This document shows, piece by piece, positions 8,164 through 17,075 of a DNA stretch of 64,000 bases. The stretch comes from Bacteroidales bacterium (GTDB lineage: Bacteria > Bacteroidota > Bacteroidia > Bacteroidales > F082), in contig JAFYNK010000023.1 of the NCBI GenBank assembly GCA_017548125.1, positions 117,058 to 181,057 on the forward strand, in the 5' to 3' direction. Within the stretch, counting starts at the first letter, position 1. Each line of letters begins with the position of its first letter. The notes beneath the pieces are model-generated. The model saw only the letters and a list, made by a program, of their open reading frames with translations. It was not told the origin of the DNA and did not search any database. The position numbers and the translations under genes are program-made.

Positions 8164-9336
8164 TTAGAATCCTGATCTTCTTATTTTTAATTTAATAGCT
8201 TCTGGATGATTGTTGCAGAATGTTTCGGTGTCTCTGACTACGCATGCTAAATAACCGCCTCCGCCAGCGCCTGGCATTTTCCATGCAAGAACATCTTCTA
8301 ATGCCGAATATTTATCTATATATTCTTGAACACAGCCTTGTATCATTGCTGGGAACATTGCAACTTGCGCATTGAAAGAATCATTGTATGCTTTGGCAAA
8401 TAAATCTAAATCAGTATTCATTATTGCATACCAACAATCGTCGGCTGCTTTTGCAAGATTCTCAACTTTTGTTTTAGTGATATCCATTCCATCAACGACT
8501 GAGCAGCCATGTTTGCGAGGATCCATAGGAATCATGCAGAGATGATTTTCCAACCAGCTAAGAACGGTTTCATCTTCACATGTTTCTATTTTTTCTGGCC
8601 AGAAGTGATTGTCGTAGTAATGGCGACATAAGCCAGGAATGCAGATGCCGATAGAATCTTGTGCGCCGCTGATAATGCCGTCTTCTCTTTCTGGATGGTT
8701 TTCGAAGCAGAATACTAAACGAGCTAATGTCTCAGGATCCATGTTAGGAAGTTGATAAGGCCAGATTCGTTTTATGACATTACGAGTTGAGGTGCTCAAA
8801 CCACATCTATCGCGAATCTCGAATGATGGCTCAAGGCTTATTGTGATAGCCCAACCTGGTGCGTGAACACTGACGTATGGTTGGTCAATCCAAGTGCCAG
8901 CCAAATCTAGTCGTGTTGGAATGAGACATGGACTTTTTTTCAATTCTGTACTGCTGCGAGCTTCCAAACCTTCGTGTGGATCTCTTTCGAGAACTATATA
9001 TTCTATGCCTCTTTCTTCACAGACCTTACGTTTAGAATCAGAACCGCCGTCGCTGTTGACAACAAGAATGTCAGGTTTTACAATATCCAATGTTGGAATG
9101 AAATCCAAGATACCTCTGCCGGCATTGATATAAGCGTCTTTTACATACTTAATGCTCTTAACCATGAAAAGACGTTCCTGTTCAGAATAGACTGTTTTAT
9201 GATTTTTATAATGCAATATAGTTTTGTCAGAACCGATTCCGACATATAGTTCACCATATTGTGCTGCTTGACGGAAAAATTCAACATGACCGCTATGAAG
9301 AAGGTCATAGCAACCTGAAACGAAGACTTTTTTCAT
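8164..9336 (-). CDS. Fused cytidylyltransferase-like and GHMP sugar kinase protein
   Basis: A 390-aa two-domain protein. Residues 1-140 form a nucleotidyltransferase of the HxGH class (HSGH at 14-17, 'GSDKTI' near 36), as in glycerol-3-phosphate cytidylyltransferase and HldE. Residues about 150-390 form a compact GHMP kinase with 'PTRLDLAGTW', a 'GLSTSTRN' variant of the ATP loop, and the C-terminal glycine-rich 'PGAGGGGYLA'. This should phosphorylate a free sugar and then couple it to a nucleotide, in the way HldE or Fkp combine the two steps but with a different domain pairing. ATG 9336 is chosen because the open frame upstream has only a TTG inside the previous gene. The sugar and the nucleotide are not identified. 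Confidence 0.8.
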   Translation of the reverse strand: MKKVFVSGCYDLLHSGHVEFFRQAAQYGELYVGIGSDKTILHYKNHKTVYSEQERLFMVKSIKYVKDAYINAGRGILDFIPTLDIVKPDILVVNSDGGSDSKRKVCEERGIEYIVLERDPHEGLEARSSTELKKSPCLIPTRLDLAGTWIDQPYVSVHAPGWAITISLEPSFEIRDRCGLSTSTRNVIKRIWPYQLPNMDPETLARLVFCFENHPEREDGIISGAQDSIGICIPGLCRHYYDNHFWPEKIETCEDETVLSWLENHLCMIPMDPRKHGCSVVDGMDITKTKVENLAKAADDCWYAIMNTDLDLFAKAYNDSFNAQVAMFPAMIQGCVQEYIDKYSALEDVLAWKMPGAGGGGYLACVVRDTETFCNNHPEAIKLKIRRSGF

Positions 9337-9379
9337 ATAGAGTTTATAATTTAAAGTGATTGAAAAACAAGAGAATATA

Positions 9380-11926
9380 TTATTCCATATTTTCAATTAT
9401 ACATTTTACAATATATTTTACGTCATCCTCGCTGACGCATGGTCCAGAAGGAAGGCATAATCCTTTTTTGAATATATCTTCACTGACACCATTTGTGTAA
9501 GCAGGATTATTTTTATAGATAGGTTGTTTGTGCATAGGTTTCCATAAAGGACGAACTTCTATGCCAGCTTTATTCAAAGCGATACGTAATGCTTCAACGT
9601 TATTGTTAGGCTGGCAATCTGTAGTCAATGTTGATGTCGTATGAGTTACGTTACCAGCTCCGCCAGCGGTATTATATATTGTATCGCTGTATGCATTTTC
9701 CTCGCCTTTTATTTTAACCCAAGGCTCTATTATTATTGTATTGAGCCAGAAGTTACTATCGTAATCGTCAGAAGGGTTTTCTTGAAGTTTAATACCTTTT
9801 ATATTTTTGAGGAGTTCTTTATAAATTTGGCATAAATGTTTATGATGAGCAATATGTTCATCAGCGACTGTCATTTGGCCGCGACCAATACCAGCGCATA
9901 TATTAGACATTCTGTAGTTGTAACCTATTTTGTCGTGCTGATAATATGGATAGTTTTCCCTTGCTTGTGTGGCGTAGAACATGATTTCTTGTTTGACAGC
10001 ATAGTTTTCGCATATAAGAGCTCCGCCTCCAGAGGTTGTTATCATCTTATTTCCATTAAATGAAAATACTCCAAATTTACCGAAGGTGCCGAGTCTTTGA
10101 CCTTTATATTTAGAACCAAAACCTTCTGCTGTATCTTCTATAACTGGAATGTCATAACGATTGGCAATTTCCATTATTTCATCAATTTTATATGGCATTC
10201 CATATAATGCTACAGGAATAATGGCTTTAGGCTTTTTGCCTGTCTTAGCGATACGATCTTTAATAGCCTCTTCAAGAAGAGTTGGATCCATGTTCCAACT
10301 GTCAGGTTCTGAGTCGATGAAAACTGGAGTCGCACCGAGGTAGGTAATAGGGTTAGATGAAGCGCAGAAAGTAAAACTTTGTACTAAGACTTCATCACCA
10401 GGACCGACACCGCAAGCAAGTAACGCTAAATGGATAGCTGCTGTTCCAGATGATAAAGCTACAACTTTTTTATTTTCTCCTACGAAATTATCAAGGTCGT
10501 TTTCGAAACCGTTTACATTAGGTCCGAGAGGCACCACCCAATTCGTATCGAATGCTTCTTGTATGAATTTCTGCTCTTTACCACTCATGTGTGCGAGACA
10601 TAAATAGATACGTTTATTTAATTGGGTAATTTTATTGTCAAATCTTGAGATAAGCTGTGGACAATAAGCTGCTGGTGTTCTGTCTATTATCTTTATAAAA
10701 TTATCAATAATATATTCAACATCTTCATTTGTAAGACGAGTATGAAGAGGCAGTGTTATTTCGTTAACATATTGGTTATATGCATTAGGATAATCATTGA
10801 TGTCAAAGCCAAGTTTCTTGTATGCCGTCATCATTGGAAGTGGTTTGTAATGGACATTACAAACTATACCTTGTTCTGCCATTTTCTCTATCGTCTCATT
10901 ACGAAATTCTACGTCTCTACCTAATAAACGAACAAGATATAAGTGACCGCTAGATGATTGTTCGTATGTATAGTGGTTGAGAATCTGAATCTTGTGACCA
11001 TTCACTTTTCCGAATCCAGTTGTTTCGTCAATGCCAAGAGCTTTGTTATACATACCTATAATCTCACGGCGACGAGCAAGCATTTTGGGATAACGGTTAA
11101 ACTGGGTCAAGCCTATTCCTGCCATGATATCTGTCATGTTGCATTTATAGTTTGGAGCTATAATGTCATATTCCCATGAACCAAGTTTTGTTTTATCAAG
11201 AGCGTCCTTATTCTGACCGTGTAATGATAAGAGTTGGAATTGTTTGTATATTTCTTCGTTATCAATTCCTTCATGATTTTTCCATGTAAGAGCACCGCCT
11301 TCTGCTGTTGTAAGATTTTTCACTGCATGGAATGAGAAGGAAGTAAAATCTGCAATAGAGCCACATTTTTTGCCATGCCATTCTGCACCAAAAGCGTGAG
11401 CGGCATCTGCTAGAACAACAACACGTCCGTATGCTTTTTGTATATCGTTATTGGCTTTATACAAATGTTTTTTACTTTCTACTGCTGCAAAAATTTTGTC
11501 GTAGTTGCAAACAACACCACCTAAGTCAACAGGGATTATTACTTTGGTATTTGCTGTTATAGCATCAGCAAGTTTATCGTAATCTATTTCGAAACTATCT
11601 GGAGCAGTATCAACCATCACCACCTTAGCACCGACATGACAAGTAACGCTTGCAGTAGCAGTGTAGGTATAAGCCGATGTAATAACTTCATCGCCAGGAC
11701 CTACGCCTAATACATTAAGAATCATCTCCATGCAAGCAGTTGCAGAGTTGAGGCAAACGGCTTTTTCTGTGCCACAATATTCTGCTATCAGTCTTTCAAA
11801 CTCTTTGGTTTTAGGACCAGTAGTAATCCAGCCGGATAAAATAGCTTCGCTTGCCATTCTTGCTTCTTCCTCACTCATATCTGGAGGTGAGAAAGGTATA
11901 TTGCGTTTTTTCAATTCTGAACTCAT
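9380..11926 (-). CDS. Tandem fusion of two DegT/DnrJ/EryC1 sugar aminotransferases
   Basis: An uninterrupted 848-aa frame with two complete PLP-dependent aminotransferases. The first (about residues 5-425) has 'GVGPGDEV', 'ADAAHAFGA' and a PLP lysine at 203 in 'FSFHAVKNLTTAEGG'. The second (about 440-848) has 'LSSGTAAIHLAL', 'EDTAEGFG' and a PLP lysine at 627 in 'FSFNGNKMITTSGGG'. The second half resembles PglE/perosamine-type 4-aminotransferases and fits the CapD/PglF-like dehydratase at 4249-6198. Members of this family are normally single-domain proteins of 360-430 aa that work as dimers, so a fusion is unusual. ATG 11926 is preferred over a TTG at 11980 that would overlap the upstream gene. 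Confidence 0.88.
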   Translation of the reverse strand: MSSELKKRNIPFSPPDMSEEEARMASEAILSGWITTGPKTKEFERLIAEYCGTEKAVCLNSATACMEMILNVLGVGPGDEVITSAYTYTATASVTCHVGAKVVMVDTAPDSFEIDYDKLADAITANTKVIIPVDLGGVVCNYDKIFAAVESKKHLYKANNDIQKAYGRVVVLADAAHAFGAEWHGKKCGSIADFTSFSFHAVKNLTTAEGGALTWKNHEGIDNEEIYKQFQLLSLHGQNKDALDKTKLGSWEYDIIAPNYKCNMTDIMAGIGLTQFNRYPKMLARRREIIGMYNKALGIDETTGFGKVNGHKIQILNHYTYEQSSSGHLYLVRLLGRDVEFRNETIEKMAEQGIVCNVHYKPLPMMTAYKKLGFDINDYPNAYNQYVNEITLPLHTRLTNEDVEYIIDNFIKIIDRTPAAYCPQLISRFDNKITQLNKRIYLCLAHMSGKEQKFIQEAFDTNWVVPLGPNVNGFENDLDNFVGENKKVVALSSGTAAIHLALLACGVGPGDEVLVQSFTFCASSNPITYLGATPVFIDSEPDSWNMDPTLLEEAIKDRIAKTGKKPKAIIPVALYGMPYKIDEIMEIANRYDIPVIEDTAEGFGSKYKGQRLGTFGKFGVFSFNGNKMITTSGGGALICENYAVKQEIMFYATQARENYPYYQHDKIGYNYRMSNICAGIGRGQMTVADEHIAHHKHLCQIYKELLKNIKGIKLQENPSDDYDSNFWLNTIIIEPWVKIKGEENAYSDTIYNTAGGAGNVTHTTSTLTTDCQPNNNVEALRIALNKAGIEVRPLWKPMHKQPIYKNNPAYTNGVSEDIFKKGLCLPSGPCVSEDDVKYIVKCIIENME

Positions 11927-11936
11927 ATTTATATTT

Positions 11937-13187
11937 TTAATTTTTCTTATTTCTTGCAGATTTATAAACCTCTTTAACAACTTTTACATATTTGCTTGTA
12001 CCGATTTCTCGAGTGAGGTTTTCCATGATAAATTGGCGGCCGTTCTTTCCAAGCTGAACAGCTTTATCTTGATTATGATAAAGTTCCAATAAAGCATTTT
12101 TGAAAGCATCTTTGTCACCAGCTTTGGTGAATATGCCACAGTTGTTTTCTGTGAGGATGGTTTGTATTTCGTTTTCATCAAAGTTGGCAATGACAGGGCA
12201 CTCAGCCGACATGATACTCCATGTTTTGCTTGGGACAGAGTTTTCTCCAACGCCAGGCTTTGAGATGATTAAGCCAGCGTTGCCGAGACTGAATACATGA
12301 GAAATATCTTCGTAAGGTTGGAATGGGAGGAATGAAATATTATTGATGTTTTCATTTTCCACTCTTGCTTTTACTCTTGTCTTGTCAGCACCTTCACCAA
12401 CTAAAACGAAATGAATGTTTTCTTCTGAGGAAAGTTCTTTAGCAACATCTAAGAGAAGATCCATATTCTGTGTGAGACCGATGTTGCCGCAGTAAGTGAT
12501 ATAGAACTTGTTAGGATCTAAATTATATTTCTCGAATAATTTATTCTCTTCTCTTGGAATATGAACAACGGCTTGTTCATCCACCCAGTTGTATATGACT
12601 TCTATTTTTTCTTCAGGCACGCCTTTAGCCATGATATTACGTTTGAAGTCTTGAGAAATGACGATAATCTTCTCAGCGTTACGATAGGTAAAGTCTTCTA
12701 TCATGCGACCTATTTTCCAAAGTATGCCATCTTTCTTAGCGAGCCCAGTGCCTACAAGAGAATCTGGGAAAATATCTTGAAGGTTGTAGATGAAAGGAAC
12801 TTTTTTAAATTTTCTTAAAATTCCTCCAAGAACTCCTTGAATAGGAGGAGTACTATTACAATAAATTAAATCTATATTTTTTGTAAAAACTCCGTAATAC
12901 AATTGTTTAAACCAACAGCATATATATCGAATAGCTCTAATAAGAGGATTGTTGTTTTCACGAAACATAGAAAAACGATGTATTTCTAACATGTCATTAT
13001 ACATCATCTCTTTTTTCTTTTTTTTGTATTCCTGTCTAATTGTATAACTTATTCCTCGTGTTGGTGTAGGGGTGTATAATTTTATGTATATTCCTTCCTT
13101 GCACAATGCTTGGCGTACATTATCACTTAAATAAGAACTAGCAGCTTGTTCTGGATAAAAATAATTTGTTAAATACAAAATTTTCAT
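11937..13187 (-). CDS. Family 4 glycosyltransferase, WbuB-like
   Basis: A 416-aa GT-B glycosyltransferase. The N-terminal 'ILYLTNYFYPEQAASS' and 'YNLQDIFPDSLVGTG' (about residues 135-150) are typical of the WbuB group, which includes FucNAc transferases. The C-terminal donor domain has 'YCGNIGLTQNMDLLLDVA' and 'SKPGVGENSVPSKTWSIMS'. It acts on lipid-linked acceptors in the cytoplasm. The stop lies 10 bp upstream of the double aminotransferase start, so the two are tightly coupled. The WbuB resemblance would fit an amino-deoxy sugar as donor, but that is inference. Confidence 0.88.
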   Translation of the reverse strand: MKILYLTNYFYPEQAASSYLSDNVRQALCKEGIYIKLYTPTPTRGISYTIRQEYKKKKKEMMYNDMLEIHRFSMFRENNNPLIRAIRYICCWFKQLYYGVFTKNIDLIYCNSTPPIQGVLGGILRKFKKVPFIYNLQDIFPDSLVGTGLAKKDGILWKIGRMIEDFTYRNAEKIIVISQDFKRNIMAKGVPEEKIEVIYNWVDEQAVVHIPREENKLFEKYNLDPNKFYITYCGNIGLTQNMDLLLDVAKELSSEENIHFVLVGEGADKTRVKARVENENINNISFLPFQPYEDISHVFSLGNAGLIISKPGVGENSVPSKTWSIMSAECPVIANFDENEIQTILTENNCGIFTKAGDKDAFKNALLELYHNQDKAVQLGKNGRQFIMENLTREIGTSKYVKVVKEVYKSARNKKN

Positions 13188-13202
13188 TTTGATGAAATAA
13201 TT

Positions 13203-14279
13203 CTAATTAAATACTTCGTCTAATATTTTTTCCGTCAATTCTCCAAATAAAGGTCCATTATTGAATTGGTTTAAATTAATTCCTCCTTTTCTCATATTTG
13301 CCTCTATAAGAACAGGCTCTCCTTCTTTATCAATGGCAATATCCCACGAAACTAACCTAAAATGAGGAATAAGAGGTGCAGCTTCCATTATTAATTTCAC
13401 AGCTTTATCGTACGATGGCACCTTGTATCCATCGAAAATTAAACCTTGAGGATGTCTTTCAAATTTTTCTCCTGTATAATAAGCTGTAGCATATTTTTTT
13501 AACGTCCCGTCGTTATTAATACCACAACTTATTCCACCAGCTGTTACGTTATCAACTCTACCTGAATCTACACCCATTCGTAAATTTGATGAAAGAATAT
13601 GAACCCCATCTTGCATTAAAATAGAAACTATTCGTAAAGAATTAACAGAACCAGAATGTACTTTGTTTAAATCTTCATGTTGTTCAATGATTTTTTGAAT
13701 AATATAATCTGTTTCATTTTTATTATTTAAAAATAGTGATATATTATTTATATCATTTTTTGTATTCCAAAATTGAATACTTCTGCCAGATCCTGACTCT
13801 AGAGAAGGTTTACAAATAACTTCTTTTTCTTGTTTAATTAGTGAAATTATATCTTCAATGCTTATTAAATTATAATTTTTATCAACAAATATGCCTCCAA
13901 TGTTTCTGGCGATTACATCAGGTTGTTTTATTCCTTGAAAAATTAATGAATAATAATTTTTATCATTGAATCCATAACCTATTTTTCGATTATTGAAGTG
14001 TTGATCAATTTTTGTATAAATAAGAGTATTTGGTATATAACGAGGGTCTTTGATACCATTTTGGGAAGCATAATACCAAGCCCATTTGGGTGATATTTTT
14101 GTATATTTCTTCCAAAATTCTTTTATTGATCTTTTATAATCAGATGGAATAGGTTCTTTTGTACAATATTTTTTTAAGTTCCTTTTTTCTTGAAAATCAG
14201 AAATTCTATTGGCTACCCAAGTTTCAATGCCATCAAAGAAACTCATATATATACTTTTTAATTTTTTACTTACAGCCAT
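13203..14279 (-). CDS. Sugar-transfer associated ATP-grasp protein
   Basis: A 358-aa protein of the ATP-grasp type found in exopolysaccharide clusters. The ATP-binding core has 'VICKPSLESGSGRSIQFW' (about residues 154-171) and a C-terminal metal-binding 'VLIEANMRKGG' (about 325-335). ATP-grasp enzymes join a carboxylate, through an acyl-phosphate, to an amine or thiol. Here the probable role is amide decoration of a uronic acid or amino sugar. It sits between the WbuB-like transferase and a phosphoglycosyl transferase. Composition becomes clearly AT-richer from here rightwards to about 27.8 kb. The family is well supported; the substrate is unknown. A later ATG at 14246 is possible as start. 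Confidence 0.8.
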   Translation of the reverse strand: MAVSKKLKSIYMSFFDGIETWVANRISDFQEKRNLKKYCTKEPIPSDYKRSIKEFWKKYTKISPKWAWYYASQNGIKDPRYIPNTLIYTKIDQHFNNRKIGYGFNDKNYYSLIFQGIKQPDVIARNIGGIFVDKNYNLISIEDIISLIKQEKEVICKPSLESGSGRSIQFWNTKNDINNISLFLNNKNETDYIIQKIIEQHEDLNKVHSGSVNSLRIVSILMQDGVHILSSNLRMGVDSGRVDNVTAGGISCGINNDGTLKKYATAYYTGEKFERHPQGLIFDGYKVPSYDKAVKLIMEAAPLIPHFRLVSWDIAIDKEGEPVLIEANMRKGGINLNQFNNGPLFGELTEKILDEVFN

Positions 14280-14288
14280 AATTCTATA

Positions 14289-14876
14289 TCAATTTGTATA
14301 TACATTATCGTGTTTTAGTACGGTTTGAATTGTCTTAAAGAATATTTTAATATCCAACCATAATGAAACATTATTTGCATACCATGCATCTTTGAGTCGT
14401 TTTTCTCTAACTCCTATGCTGTTTCTATAGTATGCTTGAGTATAACCTGTAATACCAGGACGAACATTCATTTTATCAATTTCATCTGGTTGATAATTGT
14501 CTAATGCAGACCATCCACTTGCACGAGGACCAATAAGACTCATTTCACCTTTTAACATGTTTAACAATTGCGCAGTTTCATCAAGACTTGTTTCCCTAAG
14601 AAATTTACCTACTTTAGTTACTCTTGGATCGTTTTTAGAATTGAAAGTGCTACCATCTGCATTCAGAATGTTTTCAGCATTAACTTTCATAGAACGAAAC
14701 TTATACATCATAAGTTTTTTGCTATTTTTTCCTATACGTTCTGCCATATAAAAAACAGGACCACCATCCTCGAGTTTTATTGCAATTGCAACTATTATCC
14801 ATAAAATGCAAAAAAATGGAAATGCTAATAAAGCGATAATCCAATCACAAATAGGTTTAATTAAACTTTTATACAT
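14289..14876 (-). CDS. Phosphoglycosyl transferase, PglC-like
   Basis: A 195-aa small monotopic phosphoglycosyl transferase. It has an N-terminal membrane re-entrant helix (about residues 9-32), 'MYKFRSM', the catalytic 'SLDE' (near 97), 'SLIGPRA' and 'RPGITGYTQ'. Its compact size and context with a CapD/PglF-like dehydratase and PglE-like aminotransferase recall PglC, which loads diNAc-bacillosamine-phosphate on undecaprenyl phosphate. It begins 12 bp after the GNAT gene upstream and ends 9 bp before the ATP-grasp gene. It is the first of two initiating enzymes in the operon. Confidence 0.88.
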   Translation of the reverse strand: MYKSLIKPICDWIIALLAFPFFCILWIIVAIAIKLEDGGPVFYMAERIGKNSKKLMMYKFRSMKVNAENILNADGSTFNSKNDPRVTKVGKFLRETSLDETAQLLNMLKGEMSLIGPRASGWSALDNYQPDEIDKMNVRPGITGYTQAYYRNSIGVREKRLKDAWYANNVSLWLDIKIFFKTIQTVLKHDNVYTN

Positions 14877-14888
14877 TGTTTTAAAATT

Positions 14889-15809
14889 TTAATATACATT
14901 ATCATCACCCATATTAATAATCCAATTACGATGGTCAAAAACATCAAGGTTTATTTTTTTGCTTAATCCAAAATCAGTTGCTCCAAAATATGTAATAGGA
15001 TAACGGTTACGAAAACCCAATTTTTCAAAAATAATGTGGAAATTACTATTTATTGATGACCAAATAGTAATTTTATTTTTTTTATTTGTTATTGCTTTTT
15101 CAGTTAACAATCCAATAATATTATAAATATCTTTATTTTCTGTAATGTAATAGTCAACTATATTTATAATGTCTTCATAATATTTGTAGATGCACCATCC
15201 ACCATTTATTGTTTCCAAATAATAATATTTACTATTAGGCTTTTCTTCATATCTCCAACGTAAGTAATCAGAACTTTTATCAATATGAATTTTATTTGAA
15301 TAATAATTATTAAATGTCTTACTATTTTCTTTTTCTATTATCTCGTTTGGTTGATATTCCAGTTGATTTTCAACAATTAGTTCTAATGTTGGTATTTCAT
15401 AAATGTTTTTCCAGTTAAGTTTGTTTATGAATGTTCTATTCGAAATATAATTTGGGAACCCATATAACAATTCATAATTATTATTTTTTAGTTGATCGTA
15501 TAGTTTCTGTGCTAGTTTTACAAATAACCCTTGCCCTACAAAATTGGGATGAGTCATAGTGTTTAAGGAAATTGCTGATTTAAAGCGAGTATCCTCTATT
15601 GTAATATAAGATGGCGCAACTGCATAATTTGCAACAATATTACCATTACTTATAGCAACACACATTTGTAGTTCATCGATCGGATTTTCTAAGTATCTTT
15701 GTTTTACAATAGTCGTATCAATTTTATCACTAAAACATAAATGATATAAATTGCAAAATTCTTGTAAATTTTCTTGTAATTCAGATTTATTAAATAATTT
15801 AATTTCCAT
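14889..15809 (-). CDS. GNAT-like N-acetyltransferase
   Basis: A 306-aa protein whose first half looks like a GNAT acyl-CoA transferase: 'CVAISNGNIVANYAVAP' followed by 'TMTHPNFVGQGLFVKLA' (about residues 89-105), the usual acetyl-CoA pyrophosphate-binding turn. The second half ('FEKLGFRNRYPITYFG') resembles another GNAT-like lobe. In sugar operons such proteins acetylate amino-sugar nucleotides. The target is not known. It lies directly upstream of the PglC-like gene, so acetylation of the initiating amino sugar (PglD-type role, though PglD itself is a hexapeptide protein) is one possibility. Confidence 0.68.
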   Translation of the reverse strand: MEIKLFNKSELQENLQEFCNLYHLCFSDKIDTTIVKQRYLENPIDELQMCVAISNGNIVANYAVAPSYITIEDTRFKSAISLNTMTHPNFVGQGLFVKLAQKLYDQLKNNNYELLYGFPNYISNRTFINKLNWKNIYEIPTLELIVENQLEYQPNEIIEKENSKTFNNYYSNKIHIDKSSDYLRWRYEEKPNSKYYYLETINGGWCIYKYYEDIINIVDYYITENKDIYNIIGLLTEKAITNKKNKITIWSSINSNFHIIFEKLGFRNRYPITYFGATDFGLSKKINLDVFDHRNWIINMGDDNVY

Positions 15810-15819
15810 AGTAGACCAG

Positions 15820-17025
15820 TTAGTTGTTATTTAGATATCTTTTAATTTGTTTATCAATAGTTGTTTTAGAATGTTCAGCCCTATAAATAGCCTCATTAAC
15901 ATTTTCTCCTTTAGCGATTACATATCCACATCCATCTAAATTAGTGTGATATTCATTTATTGTATCACCAACATTTAAATGATGTTCAATAATAACATTT
16001 TTTTCTATGGATAATTTATTAAAATCAGGTAACTCTTTTATTATGCCTGGTGTAAGAGCCAATAATTTGGTCGCTATAGCTTTTGGAGGAAATTTAGGAT
16101 TAAAATCTGTTGCATCTCCAACAGCAGCTTTTATCATATTGCCCATATAATCTATACCTGTTCCGATTGGAATAATATGAGATCCTATAAGATTTCCACC
16201 CATACGGGCACCAATATCTATAATGTGTACATTGCCATCATTTGTGATAAGTAAATCCATGTTTACTGATCCATGGTTTACATTTAATGCAATCAAAGCT
16301 TTTGTAACACATTCTTTTACTTTAGTTTCAAGTTCTTCTGACAAACCAGAAGGAATAGCGTGTCCTAATTCAGCATAATATGGTGGTTGCGTCATTTCCT
16401 TTTGCATAACAGCAAGAATATGAATAGAACCATTGTCAACGAAAGATTCAACACCATATTCTTTGCCATTAATGAAAGGTTCAGCAACAGCTCGATGTGT
16501 TATTGAACCATCCATTGCAAATATACAAGCATTTACAAAATCATCAGATAAATCAACCCTAGAGGCACCTCTACTTCCTGAACCATCACAAGGTTTTACC
16601 ATTACAGGATAGTTTATTTTATCCTTAATTTCATTAGCTTCATCTATATTGTGTATTTCGTATGAATAACCAGTGTCATCTGCATTTGCTTCAAACAAGC
16701 ATTTTCTTACTGCAGCTTTGTTTTTTATGAGTTTGGCAGATTCGTAATTAATGCCTGGGAGATTTAATTCAGAAGCAATACGGCTCATGGAAAAAATACT
16801 ATAATCGGTTGCAGCTGTTAACACTCCATTAATATTGTGTTTGCGAGCATAATCTAAACATGCTTCTTCATCAACTATATTGATAGTTTCATGTTCATCT
16901 GCATAATTGAAACCAATGGCATTAGGATTTGCATCTAATACATGCACATAGTAACCTAATTCCTTTGCTTTTTTGATTACATAATTTTGAAGGAATCCTC
17001 CTCCAAGCATTAATAATTTTTTCAT
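15820..17025 (-). CDS. ATP-grasp ligase (carbamoyl-phosphate-synthase-like fold)
   Basis: A 401-aa protein with an N-terminal Rossmann-like pre-ATP-grasp domain ('LMLGGGFLQNYVIKKAKELG', residues 5-24 region), an ATP-grasp core ('VMVKPCDGSGSRGA', about 146-159), and the metal ligands in 'VHIIDIGARMGGN' (about 273-285). It should catalyse ATP-dependent ligation of a carboxylate to an amine. Its place among acetyltransferases and glycosyltransferases suggests amino-acid or peptide-like decoration of a sugar. It is the second of three ATP-grasp genes in the operon. Product and substrate are not predictable. Confidence 0.8.
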   Translation of the reverse strand: MKKLLMLGGGFLQNYVIKKAKELGYYVHVLDANPNAIGFNYADEHETINIVDEEACLDYARKHNINGVLTAATDYSIFSMSRIASELNLPGINYESAKLIKNKAAVRKCLFEANADDTGYSYEIHNIDEANEIKDKINYPVMVKPCDGSGSRGASRVDLSDDFVNACIFAMDGSITHRAVAEPFINGKEYGVESFVDNGSIHILAVMQKEMTQPPYYAELGHAIPSGLSEELETKVKECVTKALIALNVNHGSVNMDLLITNDGNVHIIDIGARMGGNLIGSHIIPIGTGIDYMGNMIKAAVGDATDFNPKFPPKAIATKLLALTPGIIKELPDFNKLSIEKNVIIEHHLNVGDTINEYHTNLDGCGYVIAKGENVNEAIYRAEHSKTTIDKQIKRYLNNN

Positions 17026-17075
17026 ATATAATTATGCTCTTTTGTTATTAAATTGTTGGTTCTTAATTGTGGATA

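Noticed and set aside
9337-9396. Longer N-terminus of the nucleotidyltransferase-kinase from a TTG
   Set aside because: The extra residues overlap the previous gene, have no homology-like features and precede a canonical 'MKKVFVSGCYD' start.
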